Source of the DNA: CAWJMN01 sp963844055
Lineage (GTDB): Bacteria > Planctomycetota > Planctomycetia > Pirellulales > Pirellulaceae
DNA: 64,000 nucleotides
Reading direction: 5' to 3'
NCBI GenBank assembly: GCA_963844055.1
Contig: CAWJMN010000002.1
Location: forward strand, 2,285,369 to 2,349,368
Shown here: positions 17,836 to 26,977 of the stretch, piece after piece
How the letters are laid out: each line of letters starts with the position of its first letter
Position numbering within the stretch: position 1 is the stretch's first letter
Translations under genes and position numbers: made by a program
The notes under the pieces: model-generated
Databases searched by the model: none
What the model saw: the letters and a program-made list of their open reading frames with translations, nothing else
Told to the model about the DNA's origin: nothing

Positions 17836-18115
17836 GAAACACAAGCCATTGCGAAGGGTACAAACCAGATGGCGCTTGGAGCGCCGTGGCAAGCCAAACA
17901 CCAAAACTTCTCTGCATTGTAGGCAGTTTGCAAGTTCTGTTGTAGCAACTGAGGCCCACTTGGCAGCCACTTGGTCCAGCCTTTTGTCGATTGCCGGTAG
18001 CTATATGTGAAAAGCTTGCAGTTTCTCGCTTTTGTCAGTAGCCGAAACCCTGTGTGCCATTCAATTAAATCGTTGTGATAGGCGATTGTGATGCGTAAAA
18101 TGCCAAGCGATCTAG

Positions 18116-19087
18116 ATGTCTCATTACGCTGCCCTATTATGCTTGGCGTTTAACTCGTGTGCCCCAACGAGTCCGTGTGAACCTATGCGATGGCGTGCCA
18201 TTCAAGAAATCGTCCAAGCAATATTCTCACGAGGTGGCGGTCAGAACGCGGATTTTGTCCGGGCGTTCTTTTGGATGTTGGTGTTTCCGATTTTGTTCAG
18301 TATCGGAACGGTTATCGTTGTGCGACTTCTGATTCGAAAGTTTGGAAAATGGCCTCTACCTCCAACTGACGAGACTCCCGTTCATTCGCAGAGGGGCGTG
18401 CCCAGGCTGTCGCTCCAGCATCTATTTCTGTGGGTAACTTGCACGGCCCTTTGTTTAGCAGTGAACCAGGCGTTGAACCAGGCTTCACGTGCTGGGCTAA
18501 GTCCGACTACGGAAACACTACCAACCAAATTCGTGATCCTTGGTGCCGTATTTGAGATGTGGTTTGGGATATCGTGCGGTACGGCGCTGACCGGTTTGTT
18601 GATGTGGATTCGCTGGCGTTGGCAGGGATTGTCGTTTCCGTGGTACCCTGGCGACTACTACCTCTGTGGGTTGTCTATCATAATTTCGCTGGCATTCTTC
18701 AAAAAACTCGTATTAGTTGCGGCATCCCATAGATATGATGACCAGAGGTGGTGGGACGTATTGCTCGGCCTTATTTCTATGACGATTTACTGGGTCGCGG
18801 AGTCACAGGTCAGTGCCAGGAGATGGCGATGGTTTTTGATGGCTTGCGGGATTATCGCATTTGTCGTCGACTTTGATCATTTGACCAGAATGCCTATTCC
18901 GTATTTTGCTGAACTGCCCTGGTTACTAGAAATTGCCTTGGTGTGGGTGGTAATTATCGACTCCCGACAAACGCACTCTTTTGCTTGGACTCATTGGCTT
19001 GGAGTCTTCCTCGGATTCATTTGGCTAATGCCACCAATTATCGACTTGATCTTTAAATTACTTTTCTCCAGCGGTCTGGTGTCTTAG
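18116..19087 (+). CDS. Multi-pass membrane protein of unknown function
   Basis: 323 residues with about eight hydrophobic segments (for example FFWMLVFPILFSIGTVIVV and WFLMACGIIAFVVDF). The segment RLSLQHLFLWVTCTALCLA resembles the RFSIRTLLxxxT membrane motif common in planctomycete proteins of unknown role. The first 24 residues are polar and Cys-rich, so an internal ATG (MRWRAIQEIVQ, about 18185) could be the real start. It lies between the two halves of the efflux cluster but shows no transporter motif. No function assigned. Confidence 0.65.
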   Translation: MSHYAALLCLAFNSCAPTSPCEPMRWRAIQEIVQAIFSRGGGQNADFVRAFFWMLVFPILFSIGTVIVVRLLIRKFGKWPLPPTDETPVHSQRGVPRLSLQHLFLWVTCTALCLAVNQALNQASRAGLSPTTETLPTKFVILGAVFEMWFGISCGTALTGLLMWIRWRWQGLSFPWYPGDYYLCGLSIIISLAFFKKLVLVAASHRYDDQRWWDVLLGLISMTIYWVAESQVSARRWRWFLMACGIIAFVVDFDHLTRMPIPYFAELPWLLEIALVWVVIIDSRQTHSFAWTHWLGVFLGFIWLMPPIIDLIFKLLFSSGLVS

Positions 19088-19401
19088 GCTAGGTAGTCGC
19101 AAACATTATCGAAATAGTGCAAAGCAACGAGGGGCTAGGTCGAAGTTGGACTCCTGACCGGCCCGTTAGGCATGGTTTAGCAAATCACATCGTATTCAGT
19201 GATCGGCAGTAAATTACATGCCCGACTTGGGCAGCTCACCGGGGGAATAGGGGGCAACAAGTTCGGAATCGACTATGGGCAGGCCCCTGGGGATTGCCTA
19301 GAATGGGGTGCTATTCCCCGTTTGCACCTAATCCCGACGGTTCGCGGCTCTCCCTGGGACAATTCCATCGCCCGGCGGCCTGCGTTCAAGCTAGACACTT
19401 C
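19088..19401. other. Intergenic region, nothing recognised
   Basis: About 314 bp upstream of the membrane-fusion gene. The frame extending from 19294 into the next gene has no start-context support. No promoter hexamers close to consensus and no repeat were recognised. Confidence 0.4.
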
Positions 19402-20670
19402 ATGAGAACACTTCTGAAATACTTCCTGATCATCCTGTTGATCGTAGGTGTCGTCGGTGGTGCCAGCGGCGGCGTTTGGTACTGGATTTCGCGCGCCCCA
19501 AGCAATTGGCGAACTGCACCGGTCGAAGAGGGAGAGCTGATCTCGGTGGTGAACTCCACCGGGACAATCAAGCCGACGCAATCGGTTACGGTGGGCGCCT
19601 TCGTCTCGGGACCAGTCAAGGAACTCTTTTGCGAGTTCAACCAAGAAGTGAAGAAGGGGGATTTGCTCGCCAAGATCGACCCTCTGATCTATAACGCGAA
19701 TGTGCTGCGGGATAAGGCCAACCTCGCCAGTCGAGAAGCGGACGTCGAACGTGCCCAGGCCACTTTGCAACAAGCGATCAACGATGAAAAGCGTGGCCTC
19801 GCCCTACGTGCCGAAGATGTCACCTTCATTTCGCAGCAAGAGATGGACAAGCTCAAGTTCAGCCGGATGTCGCTCGAAGCGCAGGTCCTTTCGGCCAAGA
19901 CGGCCGTCGAACAAGCTCGCGGCTCTTTAGAAAACTCGCAGGCCAGCCTCGACTACACCAATATCAAAGCGCCGGTCGACGGCATTGTGATCAATCGTAA
20001 GATCGATCCCGGGCAAACGGTCGCCTCGCAGTTTCAAACGCCCGAGCTGTTTATCATCGCCCCCGACATGCGTAAGACGATGCATGTGCATGCTTCGGTG
20101 GATGAAGCAGACATCGGTTTGATCTCCGAAGCTCGCAGTAAACAACTGCCGGTCACCTTCACGGTGGATGCCTATCCGGATGATCTCTTTCAAGGCAAGA
20201 TCGAAGAGATTCGGTATAGCTCTACCACCACACAAAACGTGGTGACCTATCCTGTCATCGTCTCGTCGGGCAATCCAGACCTCAAACTATTCCCCGGTAT
20301 GACCGCGAGCATCTCGTTTCAAGTCGGCTACAAGCCCAAGGGGCTCAAGGTGCCCAATGCGGCCCTGCGGTTCTTCCCCATCGCCAGCCAAGTTCGCCCT
20401 GAAGACAAGCACTTGGTCGAAGGGGTCGAAGAAGCAGCCATGCCTTCTCCCACCGCTGCAGAAAAGACGACCCCTGCGCCACTTTCTGCCATGGAGCGAA
20501 GTGCTCGCCGTAAAAAGCGCAATCAGCGGCATGTCTGGATTGAAGAGGGGCGTTTGCTGCGTGCCATACCTGTAACGGTCGGCATCAGCGATAGCCAGTT
20601 CACCGCCTTAGAATCGGGCGATGTAAAGCCGGGCGATCGTTTGATTGTTGGCACCAAGGCAAAACGCTAA
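19402..20670 (+). CDS. HlyD/MacA-type membrane fusion protein
   Basis: 422 residues from the ATG at 19402 (MRTLLKYFLIILLIVGVVGG), which gives an N-terminal membrane anchor. There follow the barrel-sandwich start (VNSTGTIKPTQSVTVGAFVSG), a coiled-coil hairpin (about 95-165, ANLASREADVERAQATLQQA), the second half (TNIKAPVDGIVINRKIDPGQ) and beta-barrel domains. A Pro/Ala-rich insertion (AMPSPTAAEKTTPAPLSAME) precedes the C-terminal domain. This is the periplasmic adaptor linking the MacB permease to TolC. The permease starts 16 nt after its stop, so they are co-transcribed. No frame break was found. Confidence 0.9.
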   Translation: MRTLLKYFLIILLIVGVVGGASGGVWYWISRAPSNWRTAPVEEGELISVVNSTGTIKPTQSVTVGAFVSGPVKELFCEFNQEVKKGDLLAKIDPLIYNANVLRDKANLASREADVERAQATLQQAINDEKRGLALRAEDVTFISQQEMDKLKFSRMSLEAQVLSAKTAVEQARGSLENSQASLDYTNIKAPVDGIVINRKIDPGQTVASQFQTPELFIIAPDMRKTMHVHASVDEADIGLISEARSKQLPVTFTVDAYPDDLFQGKIEEIRYSSTTTQNVVTYPVIVSSGNPDLKLFPGMTASISFQVGYKPKGLKVPNAALRFFPIASQVRPEDKHLVEGVEEAAMPSPTAAEKTTPAPLSAMERSARRKKRNQRHVWIEEGRLLRAIPVTVGISDSQFTALESGDVKPGDRLIVGTKAKR

Positions 20671-20686
20671 AGGTCTCTTCGGCATC

Positions 20687-21925
20687 ATGAGTTTTTGGCT
20701 AACCCTACAGATCGCCCTTCGAGCGCTTGGCAAAAACAAGCTGCGCGCGGGGCTAACGGTGCTGGGGGTGGTGATTGGGATTGCTGCCGTCACTACGATG
20801 GTCTCGCTGGGCCAAAGTGCCAGCACGCACATCCAAGGTCAAATCCTCTCCCTCGGATCGAACATGATCGTAGTGATCCCTGCCAGCCAGCGCCGTGGTG
20901 GCGTGGCTGAAGGGGTGCGAACCACGCTCACTTCGAAAGATTCGTATGCAATTGCGAAGGAGTGCCCTTCGATCAAGGCCGCTTCGCCCATTGTGATGGT
21001 CTCGGCCCAAGTGATCTATGGCAACTCAAACCATCGTCCGCAAGAGATGCAAGGCGTTGGCGAAGACTTCTTGCTGGTCCGCGATTGGCCAGTAGGGCAA
21101 GGAACCTTCTTCGATACGCGCGACATCTCATCGGCCGCCAAGGTTTGCGTGATCGGCCATACGATGGTGGCCAAACTGTTTCAAACGACCAACCCCATTG
21201 GAGAAACCGTCCGCCTGAACAAGATCCCGTTCAAGGTGATCGGCGTTATGGAAAAGAAGGGGGCCAGTTTTGACGGCAAAGATCAAGATGATGTGCTGTT
21301 CGTTCCGTATACAACCGCGCCAAGCGATTGACCGGCTCCGAGTTTGAAAATGTGAGCTTCATCATTGCGGCCGCAAAGAACCAAGACCTCATTCCGGTCG
21401 GCCAAGAAGAGATCAAGCACCTACTGCTTGAGCGCCATCGGATTCAGCCCGGCGATCCCCAAGATTTTGACCTCGTCAACATGACGCAGTTCGCGGCGCT
21501 GTTCAATACGATTGTCGGTTCGCTCACCATGATGCTGGCGGCGATCGCCGCGCTGTCGCTGCTGGTGGGGGGCGTGGGAATCATGAATATCATGCTCGTT
21601 TCGGTGACCGAACGCACGCGCGAGATCGGCATTCGGATGGCCGTCGGGGCAACTTCGGGCGATATCCTTCGGCAGTTCCTGCTGGAGGCGGTCATGCTTT
21701 CGATGGTGGGAGGGCTGATCGGGTTTATGCTGGGAGCCGCCGCCTCGATTGGCCTAGTCATGGCTCTTAATACCGTGTCGGGCCAAAAATGGCCGATTGT
21801 GATCTCGGTCGGAGCGGCCATCATGTCATTCCTCTTTTCGGGAGCGGTAGGGGTCTTTTTTGGCTATTACCCCGCCCGTCGAGCTCAGCCAACTCGACCC
21901 GATCGATGCGCTACGTTATGAATAG
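20687..21925 (+). CDS. MacB-like ABC transporter permease, two frame breaks
   Basis: The start is at the ATG at 20687 (MSFWLTLQIALRALGKNKLR). N-terminal TM1 (LTVLGVVIGIAAVTTMVSLG), a periplasmic MacB core, then three C-terminal TMs with the FtsX signature (SVTERTREIGIRMAVGA). As sequenced, the first frame stops at 21331 after VPYTTAPSD and the second runs 21328-21921. One missing base near 21315-21320 would give VPYTTA-x-KRLTG. One extra base in GCTCAGC at 21883-21889 diverts the C-terminus; removal gives LDPIDALRYE and a stop at 21925. Corrected length is 412 residues. The typical MacB permease ends in LDPIEALRYE, which supports the repair. It works with the adaptor, the ATPase and TolC. Confidence 0.9.
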
Positions 21926-21968
21926 TGGTTTGTCCCTGCCACTATTCACTCTCCCCTGAGACCCTGCC

Positions 21969-22751
21969 ATGAGCAAGCCATTGCGCGTCACCATTTGGAA
22001 CGAGTTTGTCCACGAGCAAATTGTCCCCGAAGTCAAAGCGATCTATCCGCAAGGGATGCATGCCGTTTTGAAGTCGGCCATCGAACGTCAACTGGGATCT
22101 GCCGTTACCGTACGCGTGGCAACGCTCGATGAACCGGAACATGGCCTCACACAAGAAGTGCTCGACAACACCGATGTGCTTACCTGGTGGGGACATGCCG
22201 CCCATGATCGCGTTAGCGACGAAGTGGTCAGCCGCGTGCAAAAGCGAGTTTGGCAAGGGATGGGCCTGGTTGCATTGCACTCGGCCCATAATAGCAAGCC
22301 GTTCAAAACCCTAATGGGAACCAGCTGCATGCTTCGCTGGCGTGAAGCGGCCGAGAAAGAACGCGTTTGGCTGGTCGATCCTTCGCATCCGATCTTGGAA
22401 GGCTTTACCGAAGAATGCTTTGAACTGCCACAGACCGAAATGTACGGCGAGTTCTTTGATATTCCTCAGCCGGACGAGCTGTTTACGATCAGCTGGTTCG
22501 AAGGGGGCGAGGTTTTTCGCAGCGGTTGTACCTGGCGGCGCGGAAAGGGGCGGGTTGTCTACTTTAGCCCCGGCCACGAGACCTTCCCGATCTATCACGA
22601 TGCCAACGTGCAGCGGATCGTTGCCAACTCCGTCAAGTATGCCGCCCCAGCTGGCTGCGTCTACTACGGCGAAGGCCGCAACATTCCCGTCTCGCTCAGC
22701 CCAATCGCGGCCGTGCACGTAGTGAACGAAAGCCTGCACAAGCCAAAGTAG
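21969..22751 (+). CDS. ThuA domain protein
   Basis: 260 residues. VTIWNEFVHEQ at the N-terminus, DVLTWWGHAAHDRVSDEVV, GLVALHSAHNSKPFK and VVYFSPGHETFPIYHD are typical of the ThuA/trehalose-utilisation family, which adopts a class I glutamine-amidotransferase-like fold and is expanded in planctomycetes. The exact reaction is unknown; some members act in disaccharide metabolism. No signal peptide. Its last 54 bp, including the stop codon, recur at 23912-23965 behind the ADP-ribosylglycohydrolase gene with only three third-position changes. Confidence 0.85.
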   Translation: MSKPLRVTIWNEFVHEQIVPEVKAIYPQGMHAVLKSAIERQLGSAVTVRVATLDEPEHGLTQEVLDNTDVLTWWGHAAHDRVSDEVVSRVQKRVWQGMGLVALHSAHNSKPFKTLMGTSCMLRWREAAEKERVWLVDPSHPILEGFTEECFELPQTEMYGEFFDIPQPDELFTISWFEGGEVFRSGCTWRRGKGRVVYFSPGHETFPIYHDANVQRIVANSVKYAAPAGCVYYGEGRNIPVSLSPIAAVHVVNESLHKPK

Positions 22752-22951
22752 TTTACTTTTGTCCGTTGTATTTTTATTAGGGCGGCACCGGTTCTGTCAG
22801 CCGGTGCCCCGTGGTGGCCCAAGGTCGCAGTATCTAACTTGAATCACCCTCCGCATTTCTCCCTTCGTGATTGCTACTTGAGTGGCGGGACTTGTCCTCG
22901 TTGCAGGTTGTTCTCCACAGTAACAAATCCACTCTCCCAAAGGTAATAGAA

Positions 22952-23908
22952 ATGCCGATCTCTGCTCCAGTGCTCAAGGGGCGTTTTGAGGGTTGCCTGT
23001 TGGGACTTGCCGTCGGTGATGCGCTAGGAGGAAAGTTTGAGGCACAATCTGCGGAGGCAATTCAAAGTCGTTTTGCCAGTCCCGAACAGTTGATTGCCTA
23101 TCCTGAAGAGGAGATCTGGTACACCGACGACACGCAAATGACGATCGGTGTTGCCGAGGCGCTGATTGAGCGTGGCGAAATTGTGGAAGAGGTCATCTGC
23201 CGCGCATTTGCTAGTAACTATGTACCTTCGCGCGGCTATGGGCGTGGTGCTCGTGCGGTACTAGAGGCCATGGAAAACGGCGGGGACCATCGAAGCATTG
23301 CCGAGCGTCATTTTCCTGGTGGCTCCTATGGGAATGGGGCCGCTATGCGAGTGGCCCCCGTCGGATTGCTTTTTCGCACAGATCCTGTTCGCCTGGGTAA
23401 TCAGGCCATGCTTTCCGCTATGCCAACGCATGTGCATCCGCTTGGCATTGAAGGGGCACAATTGTTGGCTCTCGCGATTGGTCTATGCTCTTGCATGGAG
23501 ACCTTTGATCGCCAGCATTACTTTGCGGAGCTGACCAAGGCGTGCCAGTCCGAGGCATATCGCTCCAAAATCGTCGAGGCAGCACAGGTTGCTACACCGC
23601 AGGACTTGGCCAGCCTCGGCAACAGCATTGATGCGCTGAATTCCGTTCCCACCGCGATTGCCAGTTTTGCCCTCACGCCAGAATCGTATGAGCACACGAT
23701 CAGCAACGTCATTGTTCTAGGAGGGGACACCGATACCTTAGCCGCCATGGCCGGCGCAATCTCTGGCGCTTATGTGGGGGCTGGTCGTTTGCCCAGTCGC
23801 TTGGTGGCGTTGCTAGAAACCAGTCCAAAAGGACGCGCGTATCTTCAGAAGCTGGCCGCCAATCTGTTCGACACCTATGATCGCCTCGATCAATCCCGTC
23901 TCGCTTAG
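22952..23908 (+). CDS. ADP-ribosylglycohydrolase family protein
   Basis: 318 residues from the ATG at 22952 (MPISAPVLKGRFEGCLLGLA). GDALGGKFE and YTDDTQMTIGVAEAL near the N-terminus and VLGGDTDTLAAMAGAISGAY near the C-terminus supply the paired metal-binding Asp/Thr residues of the ARH/DraG family, which remove ADP-ribose from proteins or small molecules. Cytoplasmic. A short hairpin repeat (22783-22808) separates it from ThuA. The stop codon is followed at once by a duplicated ThuA tail, so the gene appears to have entered a former ThuA tandem. Substrate unknown; a planctomycete metabolic role is possible. Confidence 0.85.
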   Translation: MPISAPVLKGRFEGCLLGLAVGDALGGKFEAQSAEAIQSRFASPEQLIAYPEEEIWYTDDTQMTIGVAEALIERGEIVEEVICRAFASNYVPSRGYGRGARAVLEAMENGGDHRSIAERHFPGGSYGNGAAMRVAPVGLLFRTDPVRLGNQAMLSAMPTHVHPLGIEGAQLLALAIGLCSCMETFDRQHYFAELTKACQSEAYRSKIVEAAQVATPQDLASLGNSIDALNSVPTAIASFALTPESYEHTISNVIVLGGDTDTLAAMAGAISGAYVGAGRLPSRLVALLETSPKGRAYLQKLAANLFDTYDRLDQSRLA

Positions 23909-23911
23909 CTT

Positions 23912-23965
23912 AGCCCAATCGCGGCCGTGCACGTAGTAAACGAAAGCCTGCACAAGCCGAAGTAA
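23912..23965 (+). pseudogene. Remnant of a ThuA gene 3' end
   Basis: 54 bp matching the last 18 codons of the ThuA gene (22698-22751). The three differences are GTG/GTA, CCA/CCG and TAG/TAA, all silent. It follows the ADP-ribosylglycohydrolase stop directly. Similarity also extends weakly upstream (TCCCGTCTCGCT in both). It has no start codon of its own. Confidence 0.75.
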
Positions 23966-24382
23966 GGCAAGTGGTTCCTGCCATTTCAGGGGGCCGGCTT
24001 CCTTGGTGAGCGCCCCTTCTCTCGGCCTAATCCACAGCGTCAAAATCGGGGGCGCGGATCGTCGCTTTCCAATGACCACTTAGCCTGTCGTGCTGGATGT
24101 AGCGATTGCGCAGGAGGGCGAAAATGTGCTGGCGGGTGTGCGGTCGGTTGGTCGATGAAGAATGCACGCACAAGCTGCCGGGTTTACCAACTCGACAGTG
24201 GCAAGGATGTGCGACTGCCTTGGCGATTGCCGGCTCTGGTTCCTAAACAGGGTCGAAGTTCGCGTGGGCTATCGAAAGCTCTCCAGGATGGAGGGGTGTG
24301 TAGGACAAACGGAGGGGCGCCGTTTTCCTCGGTTTGCGTTTGGCATTTACCCACACCCGCGGCTCAAAAAGGCATTTCTCCG

Positions 24383-24727
24383 ATGGCGACCAAGACCACA
24401 GTGCGCGTTGTTACCCGAGCCTCCGACGGCACCCTACGCATCCGCGACTATCCCAACACGGAACCGATCTTGGAAATGCACTCGCAAGTGGGCATTGATG
24501 ACTGCAGCACCGACCTAGGCCTACGCGGCTTTCCGGTTTTCAAAGGCTTGATCGGCCCAATGCCCGAGGGAAAGAACGTCGTTCGCTATGAATCGCCAGA
24601 CGTCTTTGAAACGCTGACCAAAGAGTGGACCAGCGCCAAGACCGTTCGCAAGCCTCGCCGCCGTATGCAACCGCCAGAGCACCTTCGCAGCGAGACCACG
24701 CATTTGGCCGCTGACGAACTTGCCTAA
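24383..24727 (+). CDS. Hypothetical protein
   Basis: 114 residues from the ATG at 24383 (MATKTTVRVVTRASDGTL); the frame is open upstream to 24155, but that part is Cys/Arg-rich and unlike a planctomycete protein. A beta-rich N-terminal half (GTLRIRDYPNTEPILEM) is followed by DLGLRGFPVFKGLIGPM and a basic C-terminus (RKPRRRMQPPEH). No export signal and no family recognised. The 417 bp before it, after the ThuA remnant, hold no supported gene. Confidence 0.5.
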   Translation: MATKTTVRVVTRASDGTLRIRDYPNTEPILEMHSQVGIDDCSTDLGLRGFPVFKGLIGPMPEGKNVVRYESPDVFETLTKEWTSAKTVRKPRRRMQPPEHLRSETTHLAADELA

Positions 24728-24839
24728 GGCAATTCTCGCCCGCTAGGTAAGGTTCAAAATGGAACGCCCCGGTTTTTTAAACCTGGGCCGCAGCGGCAGT
24801 CGCTCCTGAAGTTGATGCGCTTGCCGATCGCTCAGTTCA

Positions 24840-25539
24840 TTTTCGGCGCGGCACTGGCAAGTTCCCCGAGCGAACGCTTCGCCATTCGTTCTGAAAAGAC
24901 AGGAACCACGAAAAGCACGAAAGACACGAACAGGAAAATGGGTAGCACCGGTTCTTGAACCGGTGTGGCCGTCAGGCCACGGGAGGTCTCCTGTGCAGCG
25001 CGGCGAAACCATCCGCTTACGATTTTTGGGCCACGCTCGACAACGGGTGGCACGTCCCTGACCAACGGGAAGGGCGTGGTGGCTTTCTATCGCGGCACTT
25101 TCTTGGGTGGCACTGGCAAGTTCCCCGAGCGAACGCTTGGCTATTCAAGAGAAACCTCTTTCGGGGCTGGCCAGTGTGCCCCAGAACTGGAATGAACGTC
25201 GCCGTTCGTCCTAAAAAGTCAGGAACCACGAAAAGCACGAAAGACACGAAATGGAAAATGCGTTGTCCAACTGCTGTGGATCATGATCTAGCGTGCCCCC
25301 CGTTTCGTGCTTTTCGTGTCTTTCGTGGTTCGCTGCCGCCTGATCACGCTCGACAACGGGTGGCACGTCCCTGACCAACGGGAAGGGCGTGGTGGCCTTC
25401 TATCGCGGCACTTTCTTAGCGGCATTTCAGAAAGGCGTCCCGGGCGAAACAACGCCTGCTGAACGTGACGCGGATAGCGCTGTCCGGCTGAAGCCTGACC
25501 TACGAAAACTGGACGCACAAAACAATGTCTAGAAAAGTT
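24840..25539. repeat. Composite block of dispersed repeats
   Basis: A mosaic of at least four repeat types: CTGGCAAGTTCCCCGAGC blocks (about 24850 and 25110), the CACGAAAAGCACGAAAGACA motif (about 24903 and 25225, and inverted at about 25300), a partial 142-bp element (about 24940) and the GGTGGCACGTCCCTGACCAA module (about 25045 and 25360). The same modules recur at 28441-28890, 32960-33530 and 61615-61805. No gene is supported in these 700 bp. Confidence 0.8.
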
Positions 25540-26163
25540 CTAAGCGGGCTGTTTTGCTAGGATCTTAATTTCTTTGAGTTGTTCTATTGTTTCCTTGGAC
25601 GTTTCGGGGCCGATCAATTGACGCGCTCGTGCTTTTTCTGTTGGGGCGAATTCAATATATACCGTACCGTATTCCTGCTCATATCCAATCAACGTCCCTC
25701 TTATGCCGTAGTTTCCCGGGATATAATATTTTGGCTTCCCAGCCCGCCCGGCGACATCTAAAAAGCTATCCGACACCTGTGCGCCCAATGGCAAATCACC
25801 CTCCCACTTTGGAAGCGAGAGGACTACAGCAGCAATCCTCATCTCTTTTGTGCATAGGAACATTAGGCCGTATTCAGTCCAGCAAATGAAAGCATGATCA
25901 GAGTCTTTATCCCCTTTCTCTTTTGTCATGAAGAAAATCGTAGGGTGTTTGCCCATCTTCTTGATGAGGAGCCGGAATTTTTCGCCAAAGGCATTCTCAT
26001 CGAGCACGCCTTTGACGTCTGCAAAAGTCACAGACGGACGTTTCGCCTTAGTTTCTTCGGCTGGCGCTGGAGCTTGGTCTTGCGCCAGCACGGCTGCATC
26101 CACTGACACGTAGCATGCAGCAAAGAGCGAAACCAAGCAGACCCACAGACGATAGTTGAACAT
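25540..26163 (-). CDS. Hypothetical secreted protein
   Basis: 207 residues with a signal peptide (LWVCLVSLFAACYVSVDAAV, cleavage near the LAQD region) and a GGAG 5 nt before the ATG. The mature part contains TFADVKGVLDENAFGEKFR, a strand-rich middle (PTIFFMTKEK) and a Lys/Glu-rich C-terminus. No catalytic motif recognised. Likely periplasmic. It is embedded between repeat-rich DNA and an unassigned stretch, and is transcribed with the same polarity as the next two genes but too far away for a tight operon. Confidence 0.7.
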   Translation of the reverse strand: MFNYRLWVCLVSLFAACYVSVDAAVLAQDQAPAPAEETKAKRPSVTFADVKGVLDENAFGEKFRLLIKKMGKHPTIFFMTKEKGDKDSDHAFICWTEYGLMFLCTKEMRIAAVVLSLPKWEGDLPLGAQVSDSFLDVAGRAGKPKYYIPGNYGIRGTLIGYEQEYGTVYIEFAPTEKARARQLIGPETSKETIEQLKEIKILAKQPA

Positions 26164-26205
26164 AACTACTCCAGTCGTTTCCTTTTCCGGATAGCCTTAG
26201 CCTCG

Positions 26206-26440
26206 TCTCACCAACCTGAGTTTACAAGAGGCACTCTCGCAGTTCGGCTCTGCTACTTGCCCGCTTGGCGAGGAACCATATCTTCTGGCCGTTGATCCCT
26301 TCGGCGGAACCGCCAACTGGCTTCCTATGCAGCGTACCATCGCGCCGATTGCTTTAGCCAGTTTCTACTCCCCTCTTTCCATTGATCGTGGGGAATGGAC
26401 GCCGGCATCGTGGTGTCGCTTAATCGATCACCTTCGCTGA
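26206..26440 (+). other. Stop-free stretch, possible gene remnant
   Basis: About 78 codons without a stop on the plus strand, including DPFGGTANWLPMQRTIAP and SIDRGEWTPASWCRLIDHLR, look protein-like, but there is no convincing start codon or ribosome binding site. It may be the decayed 3' end of a gene. Nothing else is seen between 26164 and 26461. Confidence 0.2.
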
Positions 26441-26461
26441 TGTCGCTTGTTGCGGCGGTTG

Positions 26462-26797
26462 TCAAGCGTCCGGTATCAACTGCAAGTACAGTTGAGGTTC
26501 TATTTCAAGGTCTAACAAACGTAGTTTCTCTTTAGTCTCACGCTGAATCGTCTCGAAATCGTCAGCGGTAACCGAGATTTCTCTTTCATTTTCCGGACCG
26601 ATGATCCCGAGTCGCCTTCCGAGAAAGGAATAGTACAATTCGCCCGGCGCGTCGAAGTTTGCCCAATAGTGGTTGAGCGAAGCCTGATTTGCGTATCGTT
26701 GGTGCAAGTGCCTGCGTTCCTCTCGCGCTGCAATATCTTCAGCGGCATCAATTTTGAATCGAAGTCCAAAGAACGCGACTGTTGACGATGCACTCAT
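26462..26797 (-). CDS. Hypothetical immunity-like protein
   Basis: 111 residues. The ATG at 26797 (MSASSTVAFFGLRFKI) is preferred over 26830 because AGGA lies upstream at a usable distance and the added residues look non-coding. The pattern VAFFGLRFKI, then LNHYWANFD, LGIIGPEN and ISVTADDF resembles a small family that I associate with bacterial immunity or stress islands. Soluble. Similar in size and style to the genes in the 0-7.5 kb island. Function unknown. Confidence 0.6.
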   Translation of the reverse strand: MSASSTVAFFGLRFKIDAAEDIAAREERRHLHQRYANQASLNHYWANFDAPGELYYSFLGRRLGIIGPENEREISVTADDFETIQRETKEKLRLLDLEIEPQLYLQLIPDA

Positions 26798-26977
26798 GGT
26801 TAATATGTTTTCCTGCTCAATCATTGACAATGACTTCGATTCTCAAGCAATGTCTTTGTTGCACCAAATTTACCAGTGGCGTTACTTCCGGAAAACTCCC
26901 ACACTAAACCTTTGAACTTGATCCTGACGACGCGGCCAATTGCCCGTACAAGTCACTCGCCAATCGAAGCTAGTCGT

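Noticed and set aside
23966..24180. Minus-strand stretch ending in RAPDFDAVD as a gene remnant
   Set aside because: A plausible C-terminal sequence but no start, no ribosome binding site and no recognisable family.
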